This document shows positions 1 through 7,784 of a DNA stretch of 17,631 nucleotides, in pieces. Where the stretch lies: the NCBI GenBank assembly GCA_035491895.1, contig DATJJY010000116.1:1-17631 (forward strand), read 5' to 3'. A model generated the notes under the pieces. It worked only from the letters and a program-made list of their open reading frames with translations, did no database searches and was not told the DNA's origin. Within the stretch, counting starts at the first letter, position 1. Each line of letters opens with the position of its first letter. The position numbers were made by a program, and so were the translations under genes. The stretch is from DASTHG01 sp035491895 (GTDB lineage: Bacteria; Gemmatimonadota; Gemmatimonadetes; Gemmatimonadales; GWC2-71-9).

Positions 1-750
1 GTCAACGCGCGAGGTGAGGGTCGGGATGATGTCGAGGGCACGGCCGGCGTGCAGTTCGGTGAGCCCCTCGAGCTTCCCGGACTGCGACAGGAAGGACGAG
101 GCGCCGCGATTCGTCATCGTCCACGTCTGTTCCTGCCCCGAGCGCTGAACGACGCGGACCACGTTGATGCCCCACGTCTGCGTCTTCGCCTGCTGGAACC
201 GGATGCTCTTGAAGGGGATCCGGATCTCCACGTCGTACCCGGTGTCGGTGACGCGTCCCTTGGATTGGTATACGAAATCGGCGGAGCGATCGACGGTGTC
301 GCGCGAGCCGCCTTGCGTCTCGGTCAAGGTGCCGTCCGACTGCACGCCCATGGGGTTCACGCCGAAGACGAGCGCCTGGCGGCGGTCGTCGAAGGTGTCG
401 AGCAGGATCTGGACGTAGTCGTCGGTGGCGATGCGATCCCGGTCGGCGAGCGTCGCATGCACGGCGCCGTGCGTCTCGAAGGCGCGTATTCCGAAGTAGA
501 TCGCGGTCGGCGAATACCATACGAGGATTTCGGTGGAGTCTTCGGCGGGCCGGCCGTCGACCGGTGTGTATTCGGAGAACCCGGTCAACGTGGCGGCCTG
601 CGCCCACGACGATTCATCGAAACTGCCGTCGATCGTGACACCGGCGTCGTCCAGACGCGGGACGGTGACGTTCGTCTGCCCGGCGATTCCGGAATACGTC
701 GCGGGGCCGAGCAGGCTGAGGTGGAGTGCGACCGCGACAGGAAAGGTCAC
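1..750 (-). CDS. CBM9-like / DUF5916 family outer-membrane protein, N-terminal part (cut by left edge)
   Basis: The frame is open from the left edge, so the C-terminus is missing and about 250 residues are visible. After a hydrophobic N-terminus (VAVALHLSLLG, about residues 6-15) comes a CBM9-like beta domain beginning with the typical IDGSFDESSW (residues 40-49). Further blocks are VWYSPTAIYFGIRAF, DDYVQILLDTFDDRRQA, FGVNPMGVQSDG, GYDVEIRIPFKSIRF and TWGINVVR. These are the usual blocks of 'carbohydrate binding family 9' proteins that carry a C-terminal DUF5916 barrel. Family members are exported and their substrates are mostly unknown. The start is uncertain. GTG at 750 is chosen because the frame upstream has rarer codons and crosses an inverted repeat. 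ATG at 816 (which adds an arginine-containing n-region) or ATG at 864 are alternatives. It diverges from the outer-membrane gene at 909. Family assignment is good; ligand unknown. Confidence 0.85.
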   Translation of the reverse strand, partial: MTFPVAVALHLSLLGPATYSGIAGQTNVTVPRLDDAGVTIDGSFDESSWAQAATLTGFSEYTPVDGRPAEDSTEILVWYSPTAIYFGIRAFETHGAVHATLADRDRIATDDYVQILLDTFDDRRQALVFGVNPMGVQSDGTLTETQGGSRDTVDRSADFVYQSKGRVTDTGYDVEIRIPFKSIRFQQAKTQTWGINVVRVVQRSGQEQTWTMTNRGASSFLSQSGKLEGLTELHAGRALDIIPTLTSRVD

Positions 751-764
751 GGGGCACCAAGGTA

Positions 765-810
765 GTGTCCGGAACGTGGTTCGGCTGCCCGATTCACAGC
801 CTCCGGACAC
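765..810. repeat. Inverted repeat in the divergent intergenic region
   Basis: GTGTCCGGA (765-773) is matched exactly by its reverse complement TCCGGACAC (802-810). Immediately inside the right arm, CAGCC (797-801) also pairs with GGCTG (783-787), so about 14 base pairs can form with a 9-nt internal bulge. It lies between the divergent genes starting near 750 and 909. It could be a regulator site or a leader hairpin for the minus-strand gene; no T-run follows on either side, so it is not an obvious terminator. Confidence 0.5.
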
Positions 811-908
811 GACCATGACGGGGGGTCCGTCCTGCTGGCCGGATGAAAGCGTGTGACGCGCCATGTGGTCGCCTGGGTATCCAACAGCGTCCACAGCCCG
901 AGGCGCAT

Positions 909-2471
909 ATGATTTCCTTCGGCCTCGTCGCCCCCCGTCCCAGGTGGACGCGGCGCCGTGATGGCCAACGCAGTTCCTTCGTTCTCCTCATTCTCCTGTT
1001 GCTTGCGGTCCCGGGGTCGGCCCAGGTGATACCGATCCGGACCGTTCCGCTCGCGCAGGGGGACCAATTCCTGATCTATCCGTCCAACAACCTCGGCATG
1101 GGTGGCGTCTCCGTCGCCCTGGCCGATTCGCTGCTCGACCCCTTCCGCAACCCGGCGATGGGAGCGCGACTGGCGCAGGCCCGACTCTTCGCATCCCCCA
1201 CCGTCTATCGCACCACCCAGGAGACCGGTGGTGGAGCGACCCTGCCGGTCGCCGGGTTCGGACGAGCCGGTGCGTGGTTTGGCGCAGTTTCGGTGGCGGT
1301 GCAGCAGGTCGACGGCAGCCGGCCGATGCAGCAGCTGATATTCGCGCCCGGCGTTCGCATCGGTCCACCGGTGGGGTTCGCGCCCCCGCCGGTCTCCACC
1401 GGAGGCGAGTCGCACGGCAACCAATATGGGCTCCTGTCGCTCGGCCGAGCGCTCAATGGGACCGGCCTGTCGATCGGCGGCAGCCTGCAATGGTCCCGCT
1501 TGCACGGCCTCGACGGAGGAGACCTGCTCTATCAGGGGGGCCAAGGCCTCTCCGAGGCGGGACATGGTCTCGATTTGCGGTTGGGCCTCCTCAAGGACTG
1601 GCCGGGGAACCGGTCCCTCGAGGCGCTCGTCGTGCACAACAGTTTCCGGATGACGCACGACGTGACGTATGGCGATCAGGTCTGGGACCCCGGGCTGCAA
1701 CTGTTCGTCCAGACGATTCGGCTCGAGCACGCGTTGGATCGCGCGACCACCTCCGCGTTTCACATGGCGTATCAGCGACCCCTCGCGGCAACGGATTGGC
1801 GGATCGGTTGGGTCGCGACGCTGAATCTCGTCTCCCAGCCGCGCATCGCCGAGAACGAGATCGTGACGCTGCCACGCGACCAGGGACGCGCCACCGCCGC
1901 CGACGTGGGCGTCGGTTTCTCGAAGACGCGGGGTCCCGCGACGTTCGCCGCCGATATGCTGTACGAGCCGATCTGGAGCACGACGTGGGGAGTGGCGCAG
2001 GCACCGGTGGTGGTCGCGCCGGGCGACACCATTCAGGCCGGTGGTCGCACCGTGACGAACCGGTTCCGTTTCTCGAACGTCGTGCTGCGGCTCGGCGTGA
2101 GCCACGAAGTCGCCCTCGCGGGCCGCCCCAAAGCGGTCGCCTTCCAGCTCGGCCTCGGGTTGCGCTCCGTGCACTACCGCCTGGACCAGACCGATCTCGT
2201 GGCGGCCGCCCGGCAACAGGTTCGATCCACCTGGGTGGAATGGACACCGGCCTGGGGTCTGAGCTTGCGATTTGCGGAATTCGACCTGCGCTATCGCGGC
2301 CGCGTGGCGAATGGCATGGGCCGCCCGATGCAAGGGGTCGTCGTGGGCGTGTTCAACCCGGCCGCGGACGTGGCTCCCGGGATGCTCATCGTCGCGCCGG
2401 ATCAGACGCTGCGACTCGCCGGCGTTTCGACGGTCACGCACCAGATATCACTGTCGCTTCCCCTGCACTGA
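909..2471 (+). CDS. Outer-membrane beta-barrel protein, FadL/PorV-like N-terminus
   Basis: The 520-residue product starts at ATG 909, five bases after GAGG (900-903). It has a signal peptide: arginine-rich n-region (RPRWTRRR), hydrophobic run FVLLILLLLAV and a likely cut after GSA (residue 38). The mature N-terminus, YPSNNLGMGGVSVALADS followed by FRNPAM, resembles the glycine-rich strand and NPA motif of FadL/PorV-type barrels. The rest is alternating polar/hydrophobic beta-strand sequence with many aromatic girdle residues, ending in a strand-like LSLPLH. The predicted role is an outer-membrane porin or transport protein; no substrate can be read. The di-heme peroxidase gene follows after 13 bases, so the two are probably cotranscribed. 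An upstream in-frame ATG at 843 would lengthen the n-region and is less likely. Confidence 0.8.
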   Translation: MISFGLVAPRPRWTRRRDGQRSSFVLLILLLLAVPGSAQVIPIRTVPLAQGDQFLIYPSNNLGMGGVSVALADSLLDPFRNPAMGARLAQARLFASPTVYRTTQETGGGATLPVAGFGRAGAWFGAVSVAVQQVDGSRPMQQLIFAPGVRIGPPVGFAPPPVSTGGESHGNQYGLLSLGRALNGTGLSIGGSLQWSRLHGLDGGDLLYQGGQGLSEAGHGLDLRLGLLKDWPGNRSLEALVVHNSFRMTHDVTYGDQVWDPGLQLFVQTIRLEHALDRATTSAFHMAYQRPLAATDWRIGWVATLNLVSQPRIAENEIVTLPRDQGRATAADVGVGFSKTRGPATFAADMLYEPIWSTTWGVAQAPVVVAPGDTIQAGGRTVTNRFRFSNVVLRLGVSHEVALAGRPKAVAFQLGLGLRSVHYRLDQTDLVAAARQQVRSTWVEWTPAWGLSLRFAEFDLRYRGRVANGMGRPMQGVVVGVFNPAADVAPGMLIVAPDQTLRLAGVSTVTHQISLSLPLH

Positions 2472-2484
2472 CGGAGGAGCCGCC

Positions 2485-3837
2485 ATGCTGAGAACTCTCG
2501 TTCGGACGGCGTGTCTCGGGACGATCGTCGGCCTCGGCTGCGTGGAGAGCGACCGCAGCTTCACCCAGCCCGGATCGATCGATGCCGAGCTCCGTCAAAA
2601 CATCGGGCAGTACGGCGCTGTGCCGATCGCCGCCCAGCCGGTTCAGAATCCGGCGCTCGTGGCGCTGGGGAGAGACCTGTTCTTCGACAAGGAGCTGAGC
2701 GGCAACCGCGACATCGCCTGCGCGACCTGTCATGAGCCGGCGGCGGCGATGGGTGACGGCTTGTCGTTGGCGGTCGGAACCGGCGGCACGGGACTCGGGC
2801 CCTTGCGCACGCTCGGTCCGGGTCGCACCTACATCCCACGGAACGCACCGACCCTGCTCAACATCGCCCTGGGATTGCCGTATGTGTTCCTCGACGGCAG
2901 GGTCTCGGGGTTCGGGGGCTCGTTCACGACCCCGGCGGACAGCGCGCTGCCGCCAGGATTGCCCAATATCATGGCGGTCCAGGCCATGTTTCCGGTCGCC
3001 AACCGGCGCGAGATGCGCGGCGAGCCGGGCGACACGGACGTCTTCGGCCGGCCGAACGAACTGGCGCAATTCGGCGACAGCCAGTGGACCGGGATCTGGG
3101 CGGCGGTCACCCAACGGCTGCTCAAGATCCCCGGGTATGTGACGGCGTTCAACGCCGCGTTCCCGGGTCTCGCACCCAATCAGGTGAGTTTTCGGCACGC
3201 CGCGTCGGCGATCGCCGCTTTCGAGATCGCCGATCTCACGAAGACGGACTCCCCCTTCGATCGCTACCTGCAGCGGAACGACGATGCGCTCACCCCGGAG
3301 CAGAAGCGCGGCGGGCTGCTGTTCTTCGGCAAAGCCGGCTGTTCCGGCTGTCATAACGGGCCGTTTCTCGGCGGGCAGAGCTTCGCCGATGTCGGGGTGC
3401 CGCAGCTCGGTCCCGGCGTGGGCGCGCAGCTCCCGCTGGACCTGGGTCGCGGCGAGCTGCAGTTCAACGAATCCTATCGCTTCGCGTTTCGCATCGCGCC
3501 GCTGCGCAACGTGGAGTTGACGGCCCCCTACTTTCACGACGGGGCCTACCAGACGCTCGAAGCCGTCGTGCACCATTACAACGACGTGACGACGGACATC
3601 ACGGGCTTCGATTCCGCGACGCTGCCGCAGGCGGTGCGCGCTCTGTACCACGGCGATGCCAACACGATCGGGGCGGTGCTCGAGCGCCTCGACTTCCGGT
3701 TGCAGCAGCCGCTCAAACTGACGGATATGGAGCGCGCCGAGCTCGTGGCATTTCTCAAGTCGCTGACCGATCCCACGGCGCGCGACCTGAGCGCTCTCGT
3801 CCCGGCCAGCGTGCCGAGCGGGCTGCCGGTGCCGTAG
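2485..3837 (+). CDS. Di-heme cytochrome c peroxidase / MauG family protein
   Basis: The 450-residue product starts at ATG 2485 after a strong ribosome site GGAGG (2473-2477). The N-terminus TIVGLGC with Cys19 suggests a lipoprotein or other export signal, with an imperfect lipobox. Two c-type heme sites are visible: CATCH at residues 79-83, inside RDLFFDKELSG...DIACATCH, and CSGCH at 286-290. Family blocks include RNAPTLLNIA, MFPVANRREM, LRNVELTAPYFHDG and LEAVVHHYN. Bacterial CcpA/MauG proteins act in the periplasm, either reducing peroxide with electrons from small cytochromes or oxidising a protein or metabolite partner through high-valent heme. Length fits the family. The pairing with an outer-membrane barrel gene suggests a role in the cell envelope. 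Peroxidase and MauG-type oxidase cannot be separated from sequence alone. Confidence 0.92.
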   Translation: MLRTLVRTACLGTIVGLGCVESDRSFTQPGSIDAELRQNIGQYGAVPIAAQPVQNPALVALGRDLFFDKELSGNRDIACATCHEPAAAMGDGLSLAVGTGGTGLGPLRTLGPGRTYIPRNAPTLLNIALGLPYVFLDGRVSGFGGSFTTPADSALPPGLPNIMAVQAMFPVANRREMRGEPGDTDVFGRPNELAQFGDSQWTGIWAAVTQRLLKIPGYVTAFNAAFPGLAPNQVSFRHAASAIAAFEIADLTKTDSPFDRYLQRNDDALTPEQKRGGLLFFGKAGCSGCHNGPFLGGQSFADVGVPQLGPGVGAQLPLDLGRGELQFNESYRFAFRIAPLRNVELTAPYFHDGAYQTLEAVVHHYNDVTTDITGFDSATLPQAVRALYHGDANTIGAVLERLDFRLQQPLKLTDMERAELVAFLKSLTDPTARDLSALVPASVPSGLPVP

Positions 3838-3897
3838 GCAGCAGACGCGCCGTGTCGAGGCTGGGCGACGGCAGTGGGAGGGCGGCATATTCCCGGC

Positions 3898-4950
3898 ATG
3901 AAAACGCCTGCGTATGCCGCCCCTGGTGCGCGTGCTCAGCTCGCCCCATTCACGATCGAGCGGCGTGACCCGGGGCCGCACGATGTCCTGATCGACATCC
4001 GGTTCTGCGGTGTGTGCCACTCGGACATCCATCAGGTGCGCGACGAGTGGGGCGACGCCGTCTTTCCGATGGTGCCGGGGCACGAGATCGTGGGGGTGGT
4101 TTCCCGTGTCGGTGCTGCGGTGACCCGATGGAAGGTCGGCGACGTCGTCGGGGTCGGGGTATTCGTCGACTCGTGCCGGCGCTGCGAGGCGTGCCGCGCA
4201 GGAGAGGAGCAGTACTGCGAGCGGCAGGTGAGTTGGACCTACAACAGTACCGAGCAGGACGGACGGACTCCGACGTACGGCGGGTATTCGACGCGTATCA
4301 CTGTCGACGAGGCGTACGTCCTGCGCGTGCCGCCCGCGCTGCCGCTCGAGCGGGCCGCCCCGCTGCTCTGCGCCGGGACCACCACTTATTCGCCGCTCCG
4401 GCACTTCGGCGTGCGTGCCGGCGATCCGATCGCCATCGTGGGGCTGGGCGGGCTCGGTCACGTCGCGGTCCGTCTGGCCAAGGCGATGGGAGCAGAGGTC
4501 ACCGTCCTCAGTCACTCTCCCGGAAAGCGCGCCGACGCCCTGCGACTCGGCGCCGATGATTTCCTGGCGACCGGGGATCCCGGCGTCTTCGAGCGCAACC
4601 TCAAACGATTCACGCTCATCCTGGACACGGTCTCGGCCGCACATAGTTACGACCCGTATCTCGAGATGTTGCGGCGCGATAGCGTGATGGTGCTCGTGGG
4701 GCTGCCCGATCCGTCCCCGCTCGGCGCCCCCGCGCTCATCAACGCCCGCCGGCGCCTCGCGGGGTCCAACATCGGGGGGATCCGGGAAACCCAGGAGATG
4801 CTGGACTTCTGCGCGCAGCACGGCGTCGCCGCCGACGTCGAGATGATCCCGATCCAGCGCATCAACGAAGCGCACGATCGGACCGTGCGCAGCGACGTGC
4901 GGTACCGGTTCGTCATCGATCTCGCGAGCCTGCGGGATGCTGGCCCGTAG
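3898..4950 (+). CDS. Zinc-dependent alcohol dehydrogenase, CAD/YahK-like, probably NADP(H)-dependent
   Basis: The 350-residue product belongs to the medium-chain dehydrogenase/reductase family. Catalytic zinc ligands are Cys40 (FCGVCHSDIH) and His62-Glu63 (PGHEIVG). The structural zinc site is Cys93, Cys96, Cys99 and Cys107 (CRRCEACRAGEEQYC). The Rossmann loop is GLGGLG, followed by VTVLSHSPGKR; the serines and basic residues at the end of strand 2 favour NADP(H), as in the cinnamyl-alcohol/YahK group. It probably reduces a broad range of aldehydes in the cytoplasm. ATG 3898 is chosen because the sequence homologous to family members begins there and a purine-rich GGAGGG lies about 13 bases upstream; GTG 3874 in frame adds eight residues. 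It follows the peroxidase gene by 60 bases and may share its transcript. Its stop is 8 bases from the stop of the convergent HAD gene. Confidence 0.92.
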   Translation: MKTPAYAAPGARAQLAPFTIERRDPGPHDVLIDIRFCGVCHSDIHQVRDEWGDAVFPMVPGHEIVGVVSRVGAAVTRWKVGDVVGVGVFVDSCRRCEACRAGEEQYCERQVSWTYNSTEQDGRTPTYGGYSTRITVDEAYVLRVPPALPLERAAPLLCAGTTTYSPLRHFGVRAGDPIAIVGLGGLGHVAVRLAKAMGAEVTVLSHSPGKRADALRLGADDFLATGDPGVFERNLKRFTLILDTVSAAHSYDPYLEMLRRDSVMVLVGLPDPSPLGAPALINARRRLAGSNIGGIRETQEMLDFCAQHGVAADVEMIPIQRINEAHDRTVRSDVRYRFVIDLASLRDAGP

Positions 4951-4958
4951 CGGTCCCG

Positions 4959-5777
4959 TCAAGCCGTCTTGAGGTCTTCGGCCGGCCGCAGCGTGAGCCA
5001 GTCGGTGCGGACCTTGTCCCACTCCTGGATGAGAAACCCGTACGATTCGAAGAACTCGCGGATCTGGGGCCGTTGCCACCGCGCGATGGACTCGAGGATC
5101 GGCACGAGGATCGCCAGCGCATCGCCGGAGAGGATCGTGCGGCGCGCCAGGCGGGCGACGTGCTTGCTCTCCGACGCGGCGAGCGACAGGCCGTCGCGCG
5201 CGTTGACATGCAGCATCACGTGGATGTCCGAGCTGCCGTCTCCGACATAGGCGATGTGATCGGGTCCGAGCTGCAATTCGGCCTGCAGCTGATCGAGCAC
5301 CGCCACCTTGCCGAACCCCGCCGTCGCCCGCACCAGCGTGTCGATCTCGCCGCTCGCGGTGTAGCGGAATTCTGTGCCGAAGATGTGATCGGCTGGCACC
5401 ATCCCCTCCAGGGCGGACCGGATCACCTCGACGGGCGCCGCCGACAGAACGTAGAAATCGAAATGATATCCGTCGATGCCGTGATCGAGGATGTCGTAGA
5501 GCAGCCCGATGTTGTCCTTGAGGCGAGTCTGCTTGCCCACCTCGATCAGGTGCTCCTTGCGCACCTTGGCGCGAAACTCGGGATCGTGCAGCAGCAGGTA
5601 GGCGAGCTCGGCCCCCTGCTGCACGAGGTTGAGGCGCGTCATGCCCGCGGCCTTGCGCTCGAACTCCTCTTTCGCGATCCCCAGCATCTCGGCCAGCACG
5701 TAGCCCGAGTCGTCGAAGCTCAACGTCTGATCGAAATCGCTGGCCAGCAGATATCGTTTCACGAGCTTGTCGGTCAT
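4959..5777 (-). CDS. HAD-superfamily phosphatase (phosphoserine-phosphatase-like)
   Basis: The 272-residue cytoplasmic protein has a complete set of HAD motifs: DFDQT with Asp14 and Asp16 (nucleophile and acid/base), Ser112 in YVLSAAP, Lys157 in GFGKVAV, and YVGDGSSDI with Asp180 and Asp184. The helical insert between motifs I and II is the C1-type cap of the SerB-like HAD-I subfamily. It should hydrolyse a small phosphorylated metabolite; the substrate is not predictable. ATG 5777 is chosen because GAGAGG sits just upstream, whereas the GTG immediately before it (5780) would abut that site. It is convergent with the dehydrogenase gene, with only 8 bases between stops and no hairpin there. 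A minus-strand terminator-like hairpin lies 37 bases upstream of the start, so its own promoter would have to be below 5814 or readthrough must occur. Confidence 0.9.
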   Translation of the reverse strand: MTDKLVKRYLLASDFDQTLSFDDSGYVLAEMLGIAKEEFERKAAGMTRLNLVQQGAELAYLLLHDPEFRAKVRKEHLIEVGKQTRLKDNIGLLYDILDHGIDGYHFDFYVLSAAPVEVIRSALEGMVPADHIFGTEFRYTASGEIDTLVRATAGFGKVAVLDQLQAELQLGPDHIAYVGDGSSDIHVMLHVNARDGLSLAASESKHVARLARRTILSGDALAILVPILESIARWQRPQIREFFESYGFLIQEWDKVRTDWLTLRPAEDLKTA

Positions 5778-5813
5778 CACCCTCTCACTGGTTCAAGTCC
5801 GCTGCAAAATCAA

Positions 5814-5849
5814 ACGCCCCCGCGCTCTGTCATCGTAGCGTGGGGGCGT
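5814..5849 (-). terminator. Rho-independent terminator-like hairpin (minus strand)
   Basis: ACGCCCCCGCGCT (5814-5826) pairs with AGCGTGGGGGCGT (5837-5849) over 13 positions with one G-T pair and a 10-nt loop. On the minus strand the hairpin is followed by TTTGATTTTGC, a T-rich tail; on the plus strand no T-run follows. It therefore should stop transcripts moving leftwards, yet it sits upstream of the leftward HAD gene. It may end a short transcript started near 6005, or act as an attenuator for the HAD gene. Confidence 0.7.
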
Positions 5850-5877
5850 CTCGCGATTCGCTGTAGCTGTGTAACGG

Positions 5878-6003
5878 CTACGTCCCACGCCCACGCGCTG
5901 GATCGGGTGATCCCGTGTTCGCCATGGTATTGGCGCAATGCGGGGTCAGGCAGACGGTCAGCGCCGCTACCAGATGGTGTGAACCCGAGACGAACGACGT
6001 CAT
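5878..6003 (-). CDS. Possible 41-residue small protein (weak)
   Basis: A short frame begins at ATG 6003 (MTSFVSGSHHLVAALTVCL) and stops at TAG 5878, 28 bases before the minus-strand terminator hairpin. The middle is mildly hydrophobic and has two cysteines. No ribosome site is visible; the possible promoter at 6011-6039 would place the transcript start almost at the ATG, so translation would be leaderless. I recognise no family. The alternative is that the transcript is non-coding or that the frame is chance. Confidence 0.2.
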   Translation of the reverse strand: MTSFVSGSHHLVAALTVCLTPHCANTMANTGSPDPARGRGT

Positions 6004-6010
6004 GGGGGCA

Positions 6011-6039
6011 CAGTAATCACGGTCCCGCGCCCGCGTCAA
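6011..6039 (-). promoter_or_regulatory. Possible sigma70-like promoter, minus strand
   Basis: On the minus strand TTGACG (6034-6039) is followed after 17 bases by TTACTG (6011-6016), or after 18 by TACTGT. The -10 match is poor, so this rests mainly on the -35 and on the terminator-like hairpin downstream. A transcript from here to the hairpin would be about 190 nt. Confidence 0.3.
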
Positions 6040-6288
6040 CCGTCGGGTCACCAATCCCGCCTGCCCGTGAGACTTACGGCCTTGCCGAGGTGCGCGAGGC
6101 CCACTACGTTGCGGGCGTGAACCGGTATGCCATGTTGGCCTGCGCGTGTTGCCACTCGCCGCTGATGATGCGGACGAGGGGGCGGGCGATCGCGGGGTAG
6201 TACCGGCGCGTTGAAGCGCAACCAGCACGTGATCGGCCGCGACCCCCACCAGGACGTCGCGGCCGATTCGTTTTCGCGGGAGCCAGGG

Positions 6289-6822
6289 ATGACCGGATCG
6301 CGGACGAAGCGGGTGGCCGGCATCTCCGGCAGCCCGAGCCCGGTGTCGAAATCGCGCGTGCTCGTCGAAACGGCGCTCGCCGCCTTTGCCGGCCATGGCG
6401 CCGAGACAACGTTGATCGATCTGGCTGCGCTTCCGGCGGACGCGCTGCTGGGTCGGGGGACGGCGCCCGAAGTGGCGGGAGCGCTCGAGACGGTGGGGCG
6501 ATCGCACATCGTTGTCGTCGGGACGCCGGTGTATCGCGCGACGTACAGCGGGCTGCTCAAGGTGTTTTTCGACCTGATGTCGTCCGACAGCCTGGTCGGG
6601 AAGGTCGGGGTTCCGCTGGTGAGCGGGCAATCACGTGGTCACGCGCTGGCGCTCGATCACGGCCTGCGGCCGCTCTTCGCCAGTCTCGGCGCGACGGTGA
6701 TCGCGGGGGGCGTGTATGCGACGCCGGAGCAATTCCACGACGGTATTCCCGGGACGGAGCTGCGCGAGGCGGTGGCGCGCGCGGTTCGTGAAGCGGAACG
6801 AATCGGGGACGTGACGAAATGA
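6289..6822 (+). CDS. NAD(P)H-dependent FMN reductase, SsuE/MsuE-like
   Basis: The 177-residue flavodoxin-fold protein matches SsuE-type reductases. The FMN phosphate loop is GISGSPSPVSKSR (near residue 9), followed by VVVGTPVYRATYSGLLKVF, and then HALALDHGLRPLFASLGA, GGVYATPEQF. Such enzymes reduce FMN with NAD(P)H and pass FMNH2 to a partner monooxygenase, here very likely the product of 7785-8840. ATG 6289 is chosen because GGGAG lies 7 bases upstream and the protein then begins at the fold boundary; the frame stays open to 6211. Its stop overlaps the start of the ATP-grasp gene (ATGA, 6819-6822), a sign of translational coupling. Confidence 0.93.
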   Translation: MTGSRTKRVAGISGSPSPVSKSRVLVETALAAFAGHGAETTLIDLAALPADALLGRGTAPEVAGALETVGRSHIVVVGTPVYRATYSGLLKVFFDLMSSDSLVGKVGVPLVSGQSRGHALALDHGLRPLFASLGATVIAGGVYATPEQFHDGIPGTELREAVARAVREAERIGDVTK

Positions 6823-7781
6823 CGATATCGGTCGATCGCCCACTCGCAATCTATTACGAACACCCGGACTGGTTCCGGCCGCTGTTCGCCGAGCTGGACC
6901 GACGGGCGCTCCCCTACGTGCGGCTCGACGCGACCCAGCATCGGTTCGACGCGACCGACGGTCGGCCGCCGTACGGGCTCGTATTCAACCGCATGAGTCC
7001 GTCGGCGTACACGCGCGGCCACGGCAACGCGATCTTCTATACGCTGCACTACCTCGCCTTCCTGCAACGCCACGGTGTGCCGGTCGTGAACGACTACAAC
7101 TCCTATGTCACGGAGACCTCGAAAGCGCTGCAGCTCACACTGCTGCGCGAGCTGGGTCTCCCCGCGCCGCGCGCTCGGGTGATCAACCATGCGGCGGAGG
7201 CTCGTGCAGCGGCGGAGGGGCTCCGCTTCCCGGTGGTCGTGAAACCGAACATCGGCGGCTCGGGCGCCGGCGTGCGACGCTTTGAAACGGCGGACGCACT
7301 CGACGCCGCGGCCCGGGCGGGGGCGCTCGACCTGGGCGTCGATCAGACGGCGCTGGTGCAGGAATTCATCCCCGCCGACAAGCAGCGCATCGTTCGGGTC
7401 GAGGTGCTGGGTGGGCGCTATCTCTATGCCATCCGAATCTACACGCCCGGGGACAGCTTCAATCTGTGTCCCGCCGACGTCTGCCAGACGGTCGGCGGCG
7501 CGGAGCTCGAGCGGGCGGCGTGCCCGGTGGATGCGCCCAAGAACAACCTGCGCGTGGAGGGCTACACTCCGCCGCCCAACATCGTCGCCGAGGTCGAGCA
7601 GATCATGGCGGTGGCCGGGATCGACGTCGGCGGCGTGGAATACCTGATCGACGCGAGGGACGGCGAACGGTACTACTACGACATCAACGCGCTGTCGAAC
7701 TTCGTGGCGGACGCGCCGCGCGTGGTGGGCTTCGATCCGTTCGCGCGCCTTGTGGACTATCTCGAGCAGCGGGGGGCCTGA
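6819..7781 (+). CDS. ATP-grasp ligase, RimK-like
   Basis: The 320-residue cytoplasmic protein has an ATP-grasp fold. Seen are an N-terminal pre-ATP-grasp domain, the lysine and glycine loop VVKPNIGGSGAGV (Lys142, loop about 144-152), the hinge block LVQEFIPADKQRIVRVEVLGG, and the metal-binding end VGGVEYLIDARDG...YYYDINALS (Asp288, Asn290). ATP-grasp ligases activate a carboxylate as an acyl phosphate and join it to an amine or thiol; RimK relatives add amino acids to peptides or small molecules. The substrate cannot be read here. The gene is embedded between a flavin reductase (4-base overlap) and a flavin monooxygenase (3-base gap), so all three probably work on one pathway. The NFVADAP block after the metal site and the CPADVCQ segment may mark a distinct subgroup. 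Confidence 0.88.
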   Translation: MTISVDRPLAIYYEHPDWFRPLFAELDRRALPYVRLDATQHRFDATDGRPPYGLVFNRMSPSAYTRGHGNAIFYTLHYLAFLQRHGVPVVNDYNSYVTETSKALQLTLLRELGLPAPRARVINHAAEARAAAEGLRFPVVVKPNIGGSGAGVRRFETADALDAAARAGALDLGVDQTALVQEFIPADKQRIVRVEVLGGRYLYAIRIYTPGDSFNLCPADVCQTVGGAELERAACPVDAPKNNLRVEGYTPPPNIVAEVEQIMAVAGIDVGGVEYLIDARDGERYYYDINALSNFVADAPRVVGFDPFARLVDYLEQRGA

Positions 7782-7784
7782 ACG

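Larger units (their letters stand above)
5778..6288. other. 511-bp gene-poor stretch
   Basis: No reading frame here looks convincingly conserved. It holds a strong minus-strand terminator-like hairpin (5814-5849), a possible minus-strand promoter near 6011-6039 and a 41-codon minus-strand frame between them. Towards 6288 there is only the ribosome site of the FMN reductase gene (GGGAG, about 7 bases before ATG 6289). Long antisense frames that cross this stretch run into the reductase gene and look like shadows. I recognise no tRNA and no riboswitch family. Confidence 0.5.

Noticed and set aside
2..607. Minus-strand 201-codon frame and plus-strand 238-codon frame at the left edge
   Set aside because: The minus-strand frame that runs through the left edge encodes recognisable CBM9/DUF5916 sequence, so these are shadows.
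747..2441. Long minus-strand open frame (564 codons) opposite the barrel gene
   Set aside because: The translation is Arg/His/Glu-rich without domain or signal; the plus-strand frame has a signal peptide and barrel pattern. It is a high-GC shadow.
2434..5079. Very long minus-strand open frame (881 codons) opposite the peroxidase and dehydrogenase
   Set aside because: Both plus-strand genes show intact heme and zinc motifs; the antisense translation is low-complexity and matches nothing.
5790..5805. GGTTCAAGTCC, resembling a tRNA T-arm
   Set aside because: The 5-bp T stem does not pair properly, and no acceptor, anticodon arm or D-arm can be found upstream; the site abuts the HAD start.
6104..6409. 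Minus-strand frame ending with a protein-like stretch (YYPAIARPLVRIISGEW)
   Set aside because: The N-terminal part is antisense to the FMN reductase and Arg-rich, there is no start with a ribosome site near the protein-like part, and I recognise no family.
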